Assembly: GCA_029891345.1 (NCBI GenBank)
Contig: CM056993.1
Span: 107,003,300-107,067,299 of the forward strand
DNA length: 64,000 nt
Direction: 5' to 3'
Source of the DNA: Dryococelus australis
Lineage: Eukaryota > Arthropoda > Insecta > Phasmatodea > Phasmatidae
Shown here: positions 12,357-23,944 of the stretch, piece by piece
Numbering within the stretch: the stretch's first letter is position 1
Layout: each line of letters starts with the position of its first letter
Notes under the pieces: generated by a model
Told to the model about the DNA's origin: nothing
Databases searched by the model: none
Seen by the model: the letters and a program-made list of their open reading frames with translations, nothing else
Position numbers and translations under genes: made by a program

Positions 12357-12545
12357 TATTCAATTGAAAAACTGAATATGTTGATAAATCTTCCAGTAAT
12401 AGTTAATTGTGTTGATTAATGAGTTGTTACAATTGTCGATCAAGATGGTAAACTGATTAATTTTAGAAACAGAGAAATAACTGTTTGATTACATTTTTAA
12501 AAAAATGTATACAAACACGTGCATTCTGTGTTTATTACTATCAAA

Positions 12546-12768
12546 ATGGGTATGGTGTATAATAGTCAATATGCTCGTAAAGTAGGTGTTTCATTTAAAA
12601 ACTATGTTTCTAAACAAACACATTTCAAAGAAAGAAGCTATAAAAAGACTTAAACCGAAGCATAAAATGATAATTTCAAACTAGATACCTGTAAAGTTAA
12701 CACAGGGCAATGAATTGTTTTTAAAGGAATTAGGATATACCGTTAATAGAATTGGAAGACATACTTAA
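12546..12768 (+). pseudogene. Small conserved cassette protein of Element 1 (broken)
   Basis: ATG at 12,546 opens MGMVYNSQYARK and, after stops and a shift near 12,640-12,690, a last block LTQGNELFLKELGYTVNR (about 12,699-12,750) precedes a TAA at 12,766. The family is a short basic protein with this C-terminal block, always next to the capsid-like gene in related elements. Its function is not known to me; a virion-associated or capsid-assembly role is inference from neighbourhood. About 74 codons in all, near the family's usual small size. Confidence 0.6.
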
Positions 12769-13914
12769 TGATGAAGGACCAATAACTTATGATGATGCAA
12801 TAACCAATACAGAAATACATGTATATGAACCATTCCGAGCAGGACCATCTATCACAATATTTACACATTACTGTCGAAATCAAGTTTAAAGTGTAGAGGG
12901 ACAATTAAAAAGACAGCCAATGCAACTATTCCAACAACTACAGAAATAGTGAGAAATAGATTACTTCATTTGATCGACAGAATTGCATATTTGCTCAATG
13001 GTGTTGAGATCGACCAATCATGGGATGTTGGAATGACTTCCACGATAAAGAAATATCTCTTGGGATCTGTAAACAATCTTTATATAGGGCTAATGGTTGG
13101 GTGGATCAATGCTAATAATTTTACACTACAAATAAACCCAGATGGAAAATATGAAGTTGTTATACTGTAAAGTATGGTTTTGGGCTTTGCTGAGGACTAT
13201 TAACATGTAATATTAAATGCTAAACAAGAATGAGATATTCTATTTGATAACATGCATTTGAATGCTATATACGACATGGCTAATAATGAGGAAGCTGTAA
13301 CATTTGAATTTAACAGTGTCGAATGGCTGATGCCGCATATTTAAATTAAAACTTGTGAACATGTAAAGTTTTAAAAATATATCGAAAAAGGGAAGAATCT
13401 AGCCATTGCATTCATGTTGTGGGCTTTGGGGATATTTCTAGCCCTACCAACATCACAAAAATTAGTATGAAATTTGAAATCAAGTTTTTGATATGAGAAA
13501 CCACAATTTGTCGTTTTTTGTTTTCAAACAAATTGATAAAACAATTTAAAAGCTGATTGATCAGTATTCGACAATTGTGATATGAAAAATATTAAACTAT
13601 ATATAAATAGTCAAGCTTATCCCTGTACTAATTTAAATGCAAACTTCAAAAATGGGAAATTTCTTTTTTGCTACAATATGTACTCAAAGTTCCAGGAAAT
13701 GTATTATAACAAAATCAGCTCACCGTTCGTAGAACCTGGATTATTTGAAACCATAGGAAAATTATTTTTATTTCATGTAAGCAAACAGGATGACACGATT
13801 ACAAATAGCATGATTGATTCACCAATTGAAATGATTGCAAATACATGGATTCTGCCTAATATGCAAGCTTATGCATTGGTAATTCATGACAGATTGGCAG
13901 GTTACAATTAAGAG
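12745..13914 (+). pseudogene. Major-capsid-like protein gene of Element 1 (broken)
   Basis: Recognisable in order: an N-terminal block at 12,751-12,870 (includes TYDDAITNTEIHVYEPF), a block at 12,949-13,170 (NGVEIDQSWDVGMTST at about 12,997), a VEWLMPHI block at about 13,309-13,340 and a C-terminal block at 13,582-13,911 (LYINSQAYPC, then YALVIHDRLAGYN before TAA). Stops and frameshifts separate the blocks. I recognise the order and motifs as the large structural protein of this element class. It is about 390 codons, compatible with a jelly-roll capsid subunit. The jelly-roll fold itself is an inference that a structure prediction would have to confirm. Confidence 0.7.
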
Positions 13915-13977
13915 ATAAGCTGGTGAAGATAATGACTTGAATCAGTAGTTGAGACAGTTATGACGAGAGGTTTTACA

Positions 13978-14329
13978 ATGTGCAAGGATTTCAATCCCCA
14001 GAAAAATTTATAATTAAAGAATTAGCTATTACTGAAATGGAATAACACACAACTGTATTCAGCATCAAACCACCATTCCACTGGAAATATCTAAGTCCTA
14101 AATACAAGAAAACAAATAGATGGGTAATCAAACTCCACCATGGTTTAACCTGGGAAAGTAGGTGTATGGAGCATGAGAATATTGAAGATATTTGCATACA
14201 ATGTTTAAATACTTGTGAAATGTATGTAGGTATAGTTGAGCAAACTCATTTTGCTAAGTGTTTGGAATGGGAGAGTAACAGAAATTCAAAAAGAATAGAA
14301 TTGCTCCTCATTCAAACAATTATCTAAAA
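13978..14329 (+). pseudogene. Fourth conserved cassette protein (broken)
   Basis: A single frame from about 13,978 to the TAA near 14,327 holds SPEKFIIKELAI, KPPFHWKYLSPKYKK and LHHGLTWES, interrupted by one TAA at about 14,043. I recall the PP-W / HGL-W pattern from small uncharacterised proteins of related elements. It carries a CxxC-like pair around ICIQCLNTC (about 14,190), which could be a metal site. No function is assigned. Confidence 0.5.
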
Positions 14330-15240
14330 CTTATAAATCTAATTCAAAATTCTTCTCTGCAGAGGAAAACTGTAAATTAATGCTAAAATAGACATTGATG
14401 ACTGACTGGGGTGAAACAGACTATGATGATTCTCTTTCTGAATCATCAGTGGATATTATATGAGTGATATGGCATTATCTGGGATGAGAGAACTAACAAG
14501 TGGAATTTATTATATAAATGTACTTGGTTTGAGCAAGCCAATATACTATAAAGATGCTAACAAGGTTATGTGCTCATGCATACAGAAATCAAAGTGTAAA
14601 TTGAATATTACCAAGGTAATTGTATGTTGGAGTAAACCTTCTAAAATTTTTTTAATTAACAGTTTTCTGTTTTTGTAAACAAGTTTTTTTTTCAACTCAA
14701 GTGCTATTTGTATCTCTGGAAACTCTTGTTTGTTTCATTTCAAAAATATCCAATGTACATTAGAGGGTGAAAAATTGTACTGTGTTAATATCTTGTTCAG
14801 ATATGCCAAAATGTCCTGTTTGCCATCGATAAAATGCATTTGCACTTTTACCAGAATGTATAATACTACAGCAAGACAATTAAACAGATAGAAACACTAC
14901 AAATATTGTAAAAGGGGAGACATTTGTAAATGTGTGTGTTTTTGTAATCATCTATTGTTATGAAAACGTACTTTGTGGCAAAATAAATGGCTTGAAACTA
15001 TTTTTTTGTATTTTACTGGCTTTATGATACATTAATTGTAATATTCCCATGCCCTAATTACAAAATGTTACCTATATTTAACAATCAAATCTAAATGTGT
15101 TTGCAGGTTAATGAATAACTAATAGTAATTTTGAAAGCAATTTAATACTTAAACATACATTTCAAACAAATAATGCACTCAAATTGCTTCCTAGAATTTA
15201 CCGATAAAAGAGGTAGGCCTTTCAGTTCCATTCTAGACTT
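14330..15240. other. Interval between cassette genes
   Basis: Holds short decayed frames only: 14460-14678, and a cysteine block MPKCPVCHR at about 14,803 that might be the start of another zinc-binding protein, broken at once by a stop. Otherwise AT-rich. Confidence 0.4.
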
Positions 15241-15249
15241 GGAAGAGCA

Positions 15250-16090
15250 TGGACACAATGATGGATTTGCTGTGTCGCTTCTGTGGGAAACCTTTTACAA
15301 CTCTGAGGAACTTACGATATCACTAAGGAACAACTTGTGGAATTAGCAATTCAATAATGCAGTTTCGGTGTGATTTCTGTGAGAGACAGTTTTCTCGAGC
15401 AGATAATTATAAGATATATTACAAATTTTGCAACAATATAATACAATCAGCACCTCACAGACAGCACCTCACACAGCTCCTCAGGCTCCTCACACAGCTC
15501 CTCAGGCTTCTCACACAGCTCCACAGGCTCATCAGACAGCTCCTCAGGCCCCTCAGTTAGACCCTCAGGCTCCTTACATAGCTCCTCATGCTCCCCAGTT
15601 AGCTCCTCAGGCTCCTCTGTTAGCTCCTCAGGCTCCTCAGTTAGCTCCTCATTCTCTCCAGTTAGCTCCTCAGGCTCCTCAGAAAGCTCCTCAGGCTCCT
15701 CAGTTAGCTTCTCAGGCTTCTCCGTTAGTCCCTCAGGTTCCTCAAATAGCTCCTCAGGCTCCTCAGTTAGCTCCTCACAGAGCACCTCACATAGCTCCAC
15801 AACCTGTATACAACCTGAGCCATCACCACAATGCTCCACGTGCCACACAATCAGTTCAACAGACTATACGACATTTAAAATTTCCACCTGTACCCACTGT
15901 ATTTCCTCCAAAATGTCGCAACATTTATAGAAGATTGATCCGTAAATTACTTACCGCTTTTCCCCACCTCAATTATAAAAAAAAACATTGCATCGACCAA
16001 TATCTATTAAGTGCAAAAATATCCTGTAAATATCATAAATCCATTACAGTGTTGGAATCCTCTACAGAAACTTTCTACTTTCGAACTTAA
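15250..16090 (+). pseudogene. Zinc-finger protein with long Pro-Gln-Ala repeat (Element 1)
   Basis: Two C2HC-type fingers can be read: LCRFCGKPFTTLRNLRYH at about 15,268 with the final Cys a few residues past a stop, and FRCDFCERQFSRAD at about 15,362, where the His position reads Tyr. After a shift the frame 15428-16090 carries about 110 residues made of variants of APQAPQLAPQAP, a decayed 18/33-base tandem array, then a unique basic tail (FPPKCRNIYRRLIRKLLTAF) and a TAA. The minus-strand Glu-rich frame over the same repeat is a shadow. Paired C2HC fingers also open the genes in Elements 2 and 3, so this is the Element 1 counterpart by position and type, though I see no EDPN domain here. Confidence 0.55.
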
Positions 16091-17290
16091 GTTCTCTCCA
16101 TTCTACATTCCACAGATATTAGTGACCTCTATAACTCTACCATAGTACCTTACTTAACATCCAGACTTGAAAAATTTAGTGCTTGTCGAAGTTGGTGGAC
16201 TTTGAAACTAATAACAAAAATGGACTACACATCTCCCAATACCGACCGTTCACCACTGGTCGGTAGTAATCCGACTTAGTGTCTATAAGAAGATATGTAA
16301 TCAAGCACTGGTACCTCACATCACCCGCTTCGACTCTCAAGACCTTTCAAGCAGTCAAATTCTCTTCACTCACGCCAACTACACTCTGTGTCATAATAAA
16401 TTCAGCTAAGCCACCTTCAATGAGTGAATCAAGCTTCAACCCACCTCAAGAATGTGTGAATCTTCGAATCTAACAGTCAGCGAATCACTGATTCGCTGTG
16501 AATAAAACCATTTCACATATTTGAGAAAAGGCCGAGTTTGTCTCCCTGCATCATTAACTAAAATGTTAACACCAGCATCGTCTCCATATATGGACTTCAC
16601 TATGTCAAAGCATATTGTTTAAATGAATAAAGAATATTGCTTGTATATGCAAATAAATATTCTAAGAAAAATGTGAATTTTTATATATGTAAATAAATGT
16701 TATGTTTTTTGAAAAAATGGAATATAATAAATTGTATTTATACTGAAAGTGTGTTTCTTTAACACCAAACAGACTATATATCTTAAAGAAATGTGTGAAT
16801 CATTGTTTATATACAGTATATTACTTTATCAATCTATGGTCATAACTTTACAAAATGTTTGTATGAGGAAGATGTAATTTGTTCATGGTTGTAACCTTTA
16901 CTTTACATATTTATCTTGAACAAGCATATTAACATAAAAAATTTCTTGGTATGTATTCCGTGATCAAAATACGTAATTTTCATTCACTCAGTCTAATGAC
17001 TTGCATAATAATTTGTTCGATCATATCATAAGCCACTACTGATATAAATTATATTCATGCAAACGGATATCACAGCAAAATCATTACTATTTAACGCAGT
17101 AAATAACAAGCCGGTATGCCTTTCTTGTCTGGATGTTACAATACAAGTCAATATACGGAAATGTGTGTGGAGGGAATGTGTATTTCTGTGGAGAGGGTTC
17201 TGTGGGGAGGGAATGGATCTCGCTTCCTGCACATTTACCTGGGAGTTTGAAAATTTGTGTATATAGAGTTTTAACCTTTACATCCCTCCA
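16091..17290. other. AT-rich interval in Element 1
   Basis: No gene supported. A short inverted repeat ACCGACCGTTCACCACTGGTCGGT occurs around 16,243-16,266 (a hairpin of about 6-8 pairs). Open frames on both strands over 17,026-17,377 overlap each other and look like shadows. Confidence 0.4.
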
Positions 17291-17622
17291 GTGTTTGACT
17301 TTAGTGTTCATGGAATATATAACTTTTTTAAATTGTCGCAATTTTACAAAGAATACTTCGCAAGTTTGACTACCCAAGCTCTTGAGGAAGAGCTTCTGGA
17401 GTATGATTGGTTGGGCCTTGTTTCTGTTATGCTAGGTTCATTGGTGAATCAAAAGTTGTCATTAGCGACACTATCGCCAATGCCCCCACTACCAGCGATT
17501 ATGTTTCCAGCTCCTCCAGCGCCATCTCCTGCCTTGACGCCCCGGCACTCCTAGCGCTTCCTCCGAGGATGGACTTGGCGCCTCCAGCACCATCTCCTGC
17601 AATGATGATCCTGACGCCTTGA
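17291..17622 (+). pseudogene. Proline-rich open frame, 5' part
   Basis: Opens FDFSVHGIYNFFKLSQF, continues through an acidic ALEEELLEYDW segment and ends in a Pro-Ala-Ser-rich tail (PPMPPLP in drifted form). The Pro-rich tail shares CCTCCGAGGAYGGA and TTGGCGCCTCCA with 21,330-21,365, so 17,291-17,622 and 21,305-21,664 may be two halves of one gene separated by the insertion at 17.6-21.3 kb. Family not recognised. Confidence 0.35.
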
Positions 17623-20207
17623 GACCTCCCTTCTACCCTGCAGGGGTATCAGGCGAGTCAACCTCTACCTCACTCCATGAGACACAAATATTGCCTAAAG
17701 TTCCCCTACGGATAGAAAGCGATCTCAACTTGAAAAACCCAAATGCCGCACCCAAGCTCTTTCCCTTATAAATATCTACAATCAAAATAATATTATTCAT
17801 GTTACAGAAATACAAGTCTTTGGTAAATCTGGGGGTCATTTGCAAATAAAGTCTCTCTACTCTTATGTTCCAAAGTCTTTGATTCACTTTTTATTTTGGA
17901 CCAAAATGACAGTTTATAGGTTTATAGGCACTGAATTTACTTTGTAAATGCACACAATAAAAAATATTTAAATGTTTTGCATTCAATGTACATATTGCAT
18001 GGGCAGACCCCTTAATTAAGTACAATGTCTTTTGCCCTACGAGGTAACTTTCAATAACTGGTGCTCATAAAATTTAATATTAAACCCACAAAGGAGAATT
18101 GTGGCTGTGTCAATTCATTACTCATACTCTAAGTTTGGCATTCATTCAGAATACCATACAGCTGATCGCCAGGCCATGTTGGGGAATGTCATTGCTGCCC
18201 AGTGTCAGCTAGCTGTAGACTCCAACCCTCTGGATGCCGTCAAAAAGAGAACAGCTGATGGGTTGTTCACCATTACTGGAATGTCAACAAATAGTACCAC
18301 ATTTAAAGAACTTTTACATATAGCCCACGAAATAAAGTTTAAAGAGTTAAATAAATGATGAACTATGAAATAAAAAAATTTACACTCTCACATGATAAAC
18401 ATCTCAAAACGCGGTCAGAGAAACACCTCCTGGTTTGTCACCTACATGGTTGCTCAAAACACACTACCTTCCGACATACACCATGAGCTATTCTGATTTA
18501 CCTTATAGTACAGGAGCCTTTCATTCTTGTACCAACTGTCCCCTCAGTCCACATCTATAACATATTCTATTTTCAGGTAGTACCTCTACAGTTCGCAGCA
18601 AAATGTCCTACATGATTGCATTTCCAAAACTTTTTGTTAACATTTTTAGAAGTGTTGTACCCAGGCTCCGCACTCTTACCATAGCCATGGCTACGATCTC
18701 TTATGTACAAACCTGTTACATAAGCTCTATTTTCCACTGAAATCGCCCAAGTGCAAAGCTGCTCAAGAGTTACAGGAAAATTTTGCCCTACACTATGTGC
18801 CGCACTGCACGAAACAGATTTTAAATTATTAAAGCTACCAATGTTTCCTCGTCTAACACAATATTGAGAGCCCCGGCACACTCACTAATTTCTTGCTGGA
18901 ATTTTTAAATACTCTCACATCTTTTATGGAACTGGAAAACAAATTCCTTACCCATATATTCCCTAGCTCATTTAGGACAGAAGCTTTCCCATAAATTTTC
19001 CTTCACCCAACACCACTCTTCCCTTTTCTCCACACCTTCTGCAATTATCTAACTGGCAACTCCATTAACTTTATTCACTATTGCCTGTAACGAGAACATA
19101 TTATTTGAGAAAAATCTTCTTTTCTGAAGTTTGTCAACTTGAGCACAAAAATTAAGTAAATTTTTAGGACTACATTAATTTAGCTCATCAGTCGCGTCAA
19201 GAGAAGAGGTGGCGATCTTTCGCGCTATATCAACATAACAAGCTTGATAACTTTAAGTTTTATCACTCCTGCCCGCTGGACTACTTTTGTCACCAACTTC
19301 AACCATTGCAACCATTTTCTTACATAACTCGTCAATTACGTCGCTCTCATCTGCTGCAATGTTGGCAGCTTTCAAGTTTGACGACAAAGAGGACTTGTAC
19401 ACTTTATACACCCAAGATGCCGTGATTATTAAATATAGGAAGAACTTAATTACCAGCATTGCACTGCGGTCAAATGGGTCAGCAGAGTGGCGCAGATTTG
19501 AGACACCCATTCTACCCTGCAGGGGTGTCAGGTGTGTCAACCTCACTCCACGATACACAAATATTACCTAAATTTCCCCTATGGATAGAAAGCGATCTCA
19601 ACTTGAAAAACTGAAATGCCATGGCCCAAGCTCTTTCCCTTATAAATATCTACAATCAAAATACTATTATCCATGTTACAGAAATACAAGTATTTTGTAA
19701 ATCGGGATGTCATTTGCAAATAATGTCTCTCTACTCTTATGTTCCAAAGTCTTTGATTCACTATGTATTTTGCACCAAAACGACAGTTTATAGCCACTGA
19801 TTTTACTCATAAATGCACTCAATAAAAAATATTTAATTATTTCGCACTCAATGTACATATTGCATGGGCAGACCCATTAGTTAAGTTCAACGTCCTTTGC
19901 CCTACGCGGTAACTTTCAATAATTGGTGCTCATAAAATTTAATATTAAACACACGAAAGATAATCATTTCTGTGGTACTTAACATACTTCAAAAGTGTTT
20001 GAAAAGAGGGACGATGGACTCCACATTTACTAGCTGACGATTGCGTTTATTCATTACTCATACCTTAAGTTTGGCATTCATTCAGAATACCATAAAGCTG
20101 TTCGCCAGGCCATGTTGGGGAACGTCCTTGCTGCCCAGATTCAGCTCGCTGTAGACTCCAACATTCTGGACGCCGTCAAAAAGAGAACAGCTGAATGGTC
20201 GTTCACC
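17619..20207 (-). mobile_element. Gag-only LTR-retrotransposon remnant (Copia-like)
   Basis: Direct repeats 17,619-18,271 and 19,498-20,207 are alike over their length (shared TTCTACCCTGCAGGGGT, GAAAGCGATCTCAACTTG, AAGCTCTTTCCCTTATAAAT); the left copy lacks about 70 bases. Between them, on the minus strand, is a decayed gag: an N-terminal part (19253-19558) and, at 18573-18881, a zinc knuckle KCNHVGHFAANC whose first Cys reads Phe. No protease, integrase or RT lies between gag and the left repeat, so the copy is a deletion derivative. The outer edge of the right LTR is lost at 20,207. The Copia assignment rests on gag wording near EISECAGALN and the single knuckle, and is moderate. Confidence 0.65.
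18573..18881 (-). pseudogene. gag C-terminal part with zinc knuckle
   Basis: Part of the LTR remnant. Contains a RAYVTG segment and the CCHC-type knuckle with C-x4-H-x4-C intact and the first Cys replaced by Phe. The nucleic-acid-binding finger would be damaged. Adjacent frames on the same strand carry the rest of gag, separated by stops. Confidence 0.6.
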
Positions 20208-21304
20208 CCAGGGCCTTCACGCAAGCATCCGCGGATATCTTGCACTCGCTAGCATATAGAATCGCACTGACACACTCGGGATATTCTGCACGTTTAGTCG
20301 TCACGCAAAAGTACAGGCATGCTTCTAGCACCCAAACCACATGAAATGCAGTTTGCAATAAAGCCTGCTTAAAACAAGTTGTGGAGAATTGTTTGAAGTT
20401 ACTTTTCTACGTTCCAAGGAAATATTGCAAAAACATGGGTCGTCGATGTACATCCTTGTTACTCCATGTACACTTTAATATACTCGTCCTCGAGCCTTGA
20501 AAAACGGGCTGTTTAACCAGCATGACAAAATTTCAATTTCACGAGCTATTAGTCACAAGTCGTGGTCTCGCAGTTATTTCCTTGAGTTTTAGTACTCTCG
20601 TATTAAAGTGAGTAACACTCCTAAACACAGATTTACACACATTGTATGTCCGCATCAAGTTTATGTCCCTTTGATACTAAGTCCCATATTGCACTAGCAG
20701 GAGCTGTATGCTACAGGCAAAAATATTAATATCGTTTCTACGTTCACGTCGGGCATGTTCTCACAATATTATTTAAACAGTTAATTTGTTTGCTCCCGAA
20801 AACATTATTGCGATGTTCACTTGCTGCACCTCGTGACCAGGAGAAATTAAATAGCAGTCACATACTGCTAAACGTCTGCCCGGCACAGTCCAGCTCGGCG
20901 GTTGAGCACACACTCCTTCAGCCGTCTAAACACCGTGGCGGACTTACACACACTGGCTAGGGCGTGTTGTCATAGCCAGGTGATATCATGGCCTCCCGCC
21001 ACCCCAATAGCCATGGTCGCGACTCTTTACAAATTGATTTGCACAAATAATATCGATTACAAATATCACACAACCTTATATAATATGTGCTAAAATTCAT
21101 AATATATTAACACTCAACAATAAGAGTATTTTTACAGTTTAAACTATGTGCAATAAAACACATACTGGATTAATAAATGGCAATGAGAATAAATGTACCG
21201 CCCAGCATATAACCAAATATAAATACATATAAAAACAGTAAATATGCAGTACTACCAACTGTGGTACAAAATAAAAAATTATTAAAACCCATACATTTTA
21301 CTAA
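20208..21304. other. Unassigned sequence right of the LTR remnant
   Basis: No match to the left LTR. About 20,860-21,010 is GC-richer with a 63-residue frame (20902-21093) that I do not believe. It might be part of a second inserted element; I see no boundaries. Confidence 0.4.
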
Positions 21305-21664
21305 GTGACGCTCTATGAATCGTCACAGCTTCCAGCGCCACCTCCGAGGACGGAATTGGCGCCTCCATTCATGCTATCTACCAGTATTGAACCACTAGAA
21401 TTGACACTGAATAAAAGAGGTGAGCTGCTTCAAGAAAAAAATCGGTTTAAATGTTCATGTAGTCCTCAGGACTTAACCACAAACAAAGTGTCTAACATTG
21501 TTGTGGATTTACGTAAAGCAATCTTGTATGGGGAGCTATCAGATTATTTAAATTTCTTTAACATATTTAATTCGCCACCTCCGCCACATTTCATCCCGTC
21601 GCCACCAGCAGTGTGTTACAGCCCTGTAACACCTCATATTCAAACCTCCGCACCTTTGCACTGA
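21305..21664 (+). pseudogene. Proline-rich open frame, possible 3' part
   Basis: A 119-residue frame with a Pro-rich start (LPAPPPRTELAPP), a Lys/Glu-rich middle and a second Pro-rich end (PPPPHFIPSPP) before the stop. The start codon given is not ATG, which fits an interior exon or a gene fragment. May continue the frame at 17,291-17,622. Not recognised. Confidence 0.35.
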
Positions 21665-21746
21665 AAGGTCAGAGACTATCTTTGAGTAAGTGGAAAACAA
21701 TTAAAAGGTTTTTTCTAAAGAATAATTTTGGAAGAAGACTTTGAAT

Positions 21747-22000
21747 AAATTGAGAAGTTGTCAGGAGTATGATTAAATCATTTAATGTGAATGTGGATCT
21801 AATTTTTTTAATATGTTTGAAAATTCGAGAAGATATGAGGAGAGTGATTAAATAATTTAATGTGATTGTGATGATTTAATTTTTTTAATATGATTGAAAA
21901 TTTGAGAAGATGTGAGGAGCTTGATTAAATAATTTAATGTGATAGTGATGATTTAATTTTTTTGTAATATGTTTGAAAATTTGAGAAGATGTGAGGAGTG
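21747..22000 (+). repeat. Minisatellite, about 77-base unit, 3.3 copies
   Basis: Three consecutive units, each starting near TTGAGAAGATGTGAGGAG and ending near TTTTTTAATATGTTTGAAA, followed by a partial fourth. Confidence 0.85.
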
Positions 22001-23944
22001 TTTTAGTAAATATCAGATGGTTATTGTGTTGTATAAAGTCTTTTTCTAACTGATTGTAAATATTTGTAGTTTCAAGGATTAAAAAAATAATTATTTAATT
22101 AAACTTATAATGGTAAAGGAAATTGCATGAGTTGTTAATTAGTAGTTTGATTTCCTTGTCACATTTTTGATAATTTTTTTTTAAGTTTCAGTAATTTTTG
22201 GGTGAGTTGCAATGTTTTTCTACACAATGTGAACAACCAACACTAGTAAGTCTGAAAATTTAAAAGGAAGAGGGAAATGAATTAATGAACTCTGAGAAGT
22301 AATGGAATGTGGGGGAGTTTGAAAGGGTAGCTGAACTTGAAAACACACAATGGTGGAACGGGGCAAGGTTGTCGGGAGGGAAAGTGGTTTGGGACAACTT
22401 CAGGTAAATGGACTCTTGCCCCGCAGAGCAAGGTTAAAGAGTGTCAAGACTCACTAGCTGGCAATGACTTTGTCTTATAACAAAAAAAAAATACTTTTAA
22501 CAAGTTTCCAAGGAATTACAAACTTATGATTTTTTACTTTACCATACAAAAGTAAAAATTACTACTACTGATGGCTGCTGTGAAGTGATAATATTGTTCA
22601 TAAAATATGCTGAAATGGATGGTATACACAAAGTCTGTATACATTACAATGAAATGCTGTAACATACTTTTTTTACACCTAATTAAACACAAATATTTTA
22701 TTAAAATGAAACTGTTTCTAAACAAAACTTTGAGACAAGTCTCTGAAACAGTTTGACTGTGTAAACTAACGTTAATGTTATAACATGAAATGGGATAATC
22801 TTGAGAAATCTTGTGAAAAAAATTTAGATTATCGGGCAAGGGGGATAAACCGCAACACCGAACACTCTGTTGGAAACATATTTTAAATACCAGTTTACAG
22901 TATTTAAAATATTTGCTATAAAACAAAGACGTCTGCATGTATTAAAATACCTTTATAGATTTGTTAATGGTGACTCATGTAATATTTAGTAAACATACTA
23001 TGTTATACAAAATGAAATCCATTTTTATGTATTTGTTCTGTGCAGAACTAATATTCATTAGTATACTTCTCAGAGCGAAATTTTTTAGAATGTAGGTTTT
23101 ACAAATATGAGTTTGAAATGTGTAGTTTGGTTTGAAACGTATGTGATTCCATATAGTTTTTAGTAAGGAAGACAGATTTTTTTTTTTGGATTATGTACAC
23201 TTTATAATTTTTGAAACTATATTTTAACAATATTTTTAATGTAACATTATAAGAATGCCAGTTAAGTTCGTAGCTTTTTAAATAACAACTTGTAGCATAC
23301 ATTTCATTAAACATGTTAACAGAGTGTTGAGACCCGTTTTTCAATTCCAGAAAATGATATTGGTCTGATTTGTGTTATTAACATTGAATGTTTTGGAGAA
23401 TAAATTCCTTTTATATTTACATTGGGCTGTGATGTTTGAAAGTTATTCGGCGTGGCAGACTTGTCTCGACAGGCGAGGAGCAAACTCACCATAGTGACTT
23501 CCCTAGTTGTCTTAAGATATGCAATATTGAATCGATTCCTTTGACAATGCCGACAGCACAGTCGGAGGGGTGACTTGCATGGTGTAAGGGAGAGTTGAGA
23601 TAGAAGCGAATAGCCGAGCAGATGAGTTGCCTGAGTAATGCAAGGCGTCGAACATTGATCACACCCCATACTTTTTTCTCTTGTGTGTTCGGATATATGC
23701 TTCAGTTTTTATTTAATTATTTGATCGTCGAGAGTTACACGGTTATCAGAAATTGTTTTTGTAAAAAAGGATTGTGGTAGTGCATTTTTAATGTGTGATA
23801 TAAAAAATTATGTGTGAGTGTTGTGACGGTCGTTTGAGCTAGCAAAAGATGAGTTTGTGAAATGATTATACTTTGAGTTTTTAAAAACGGATTTTTGGGC
23901 GATCGTTTATGTTTATGTTCCTTGATGCATGTTTTGAGAGCCAG
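22001..23944. other. AT-rich 3' region of Element 1
   Basis: Two long minus-strand frames (22534-22938 and 23316-23669) are AT-driven and show no domain. I do not call either. No polymerase or integrase motifs are visible. Confidence 0.4.

Larger units (their letters stand above)
9216..12490 (+). pseudogene. Broken Element 1 structural-cassette gene, split by a transposon
   Basis: First gene of the cassette. The ATG at 9,216 opens a frame of about 56 codons ending in a TAA. A frameshift near 9,380 moves to the frame that runs to a TAA at about 9,604-9,606, then continues in frame to 9,758. There the DDE transposon (9,759-12,356) interrupts it. The remaining 3' part resumes at 12,359 and includes the short block IVDQDGKLINFR at about 12,436-12,475. 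I recognise the family as a protein that recurs beside capsid-like genes in Maverick-like elements of insects and Hydra. Its exact role (penton, spike or capsid-associated) I infer only from position. At least three lesions besides the insertion make it non-functional. Confidence 0.7.

Noticed and set aside
15447..15848. 133-residue minus-strand Glu-rich open frame
   Set aside because: Exact antisense of the Pro-Ala-Gln repeat; a product of the tandem array, not an independent gene.
22534..23669. Two minus-strand open frames of 134 and 117 residues
   Set aside because: AT-driven composition, no motif, no splice context; checked for polymerase or integrase motifs and none seen.
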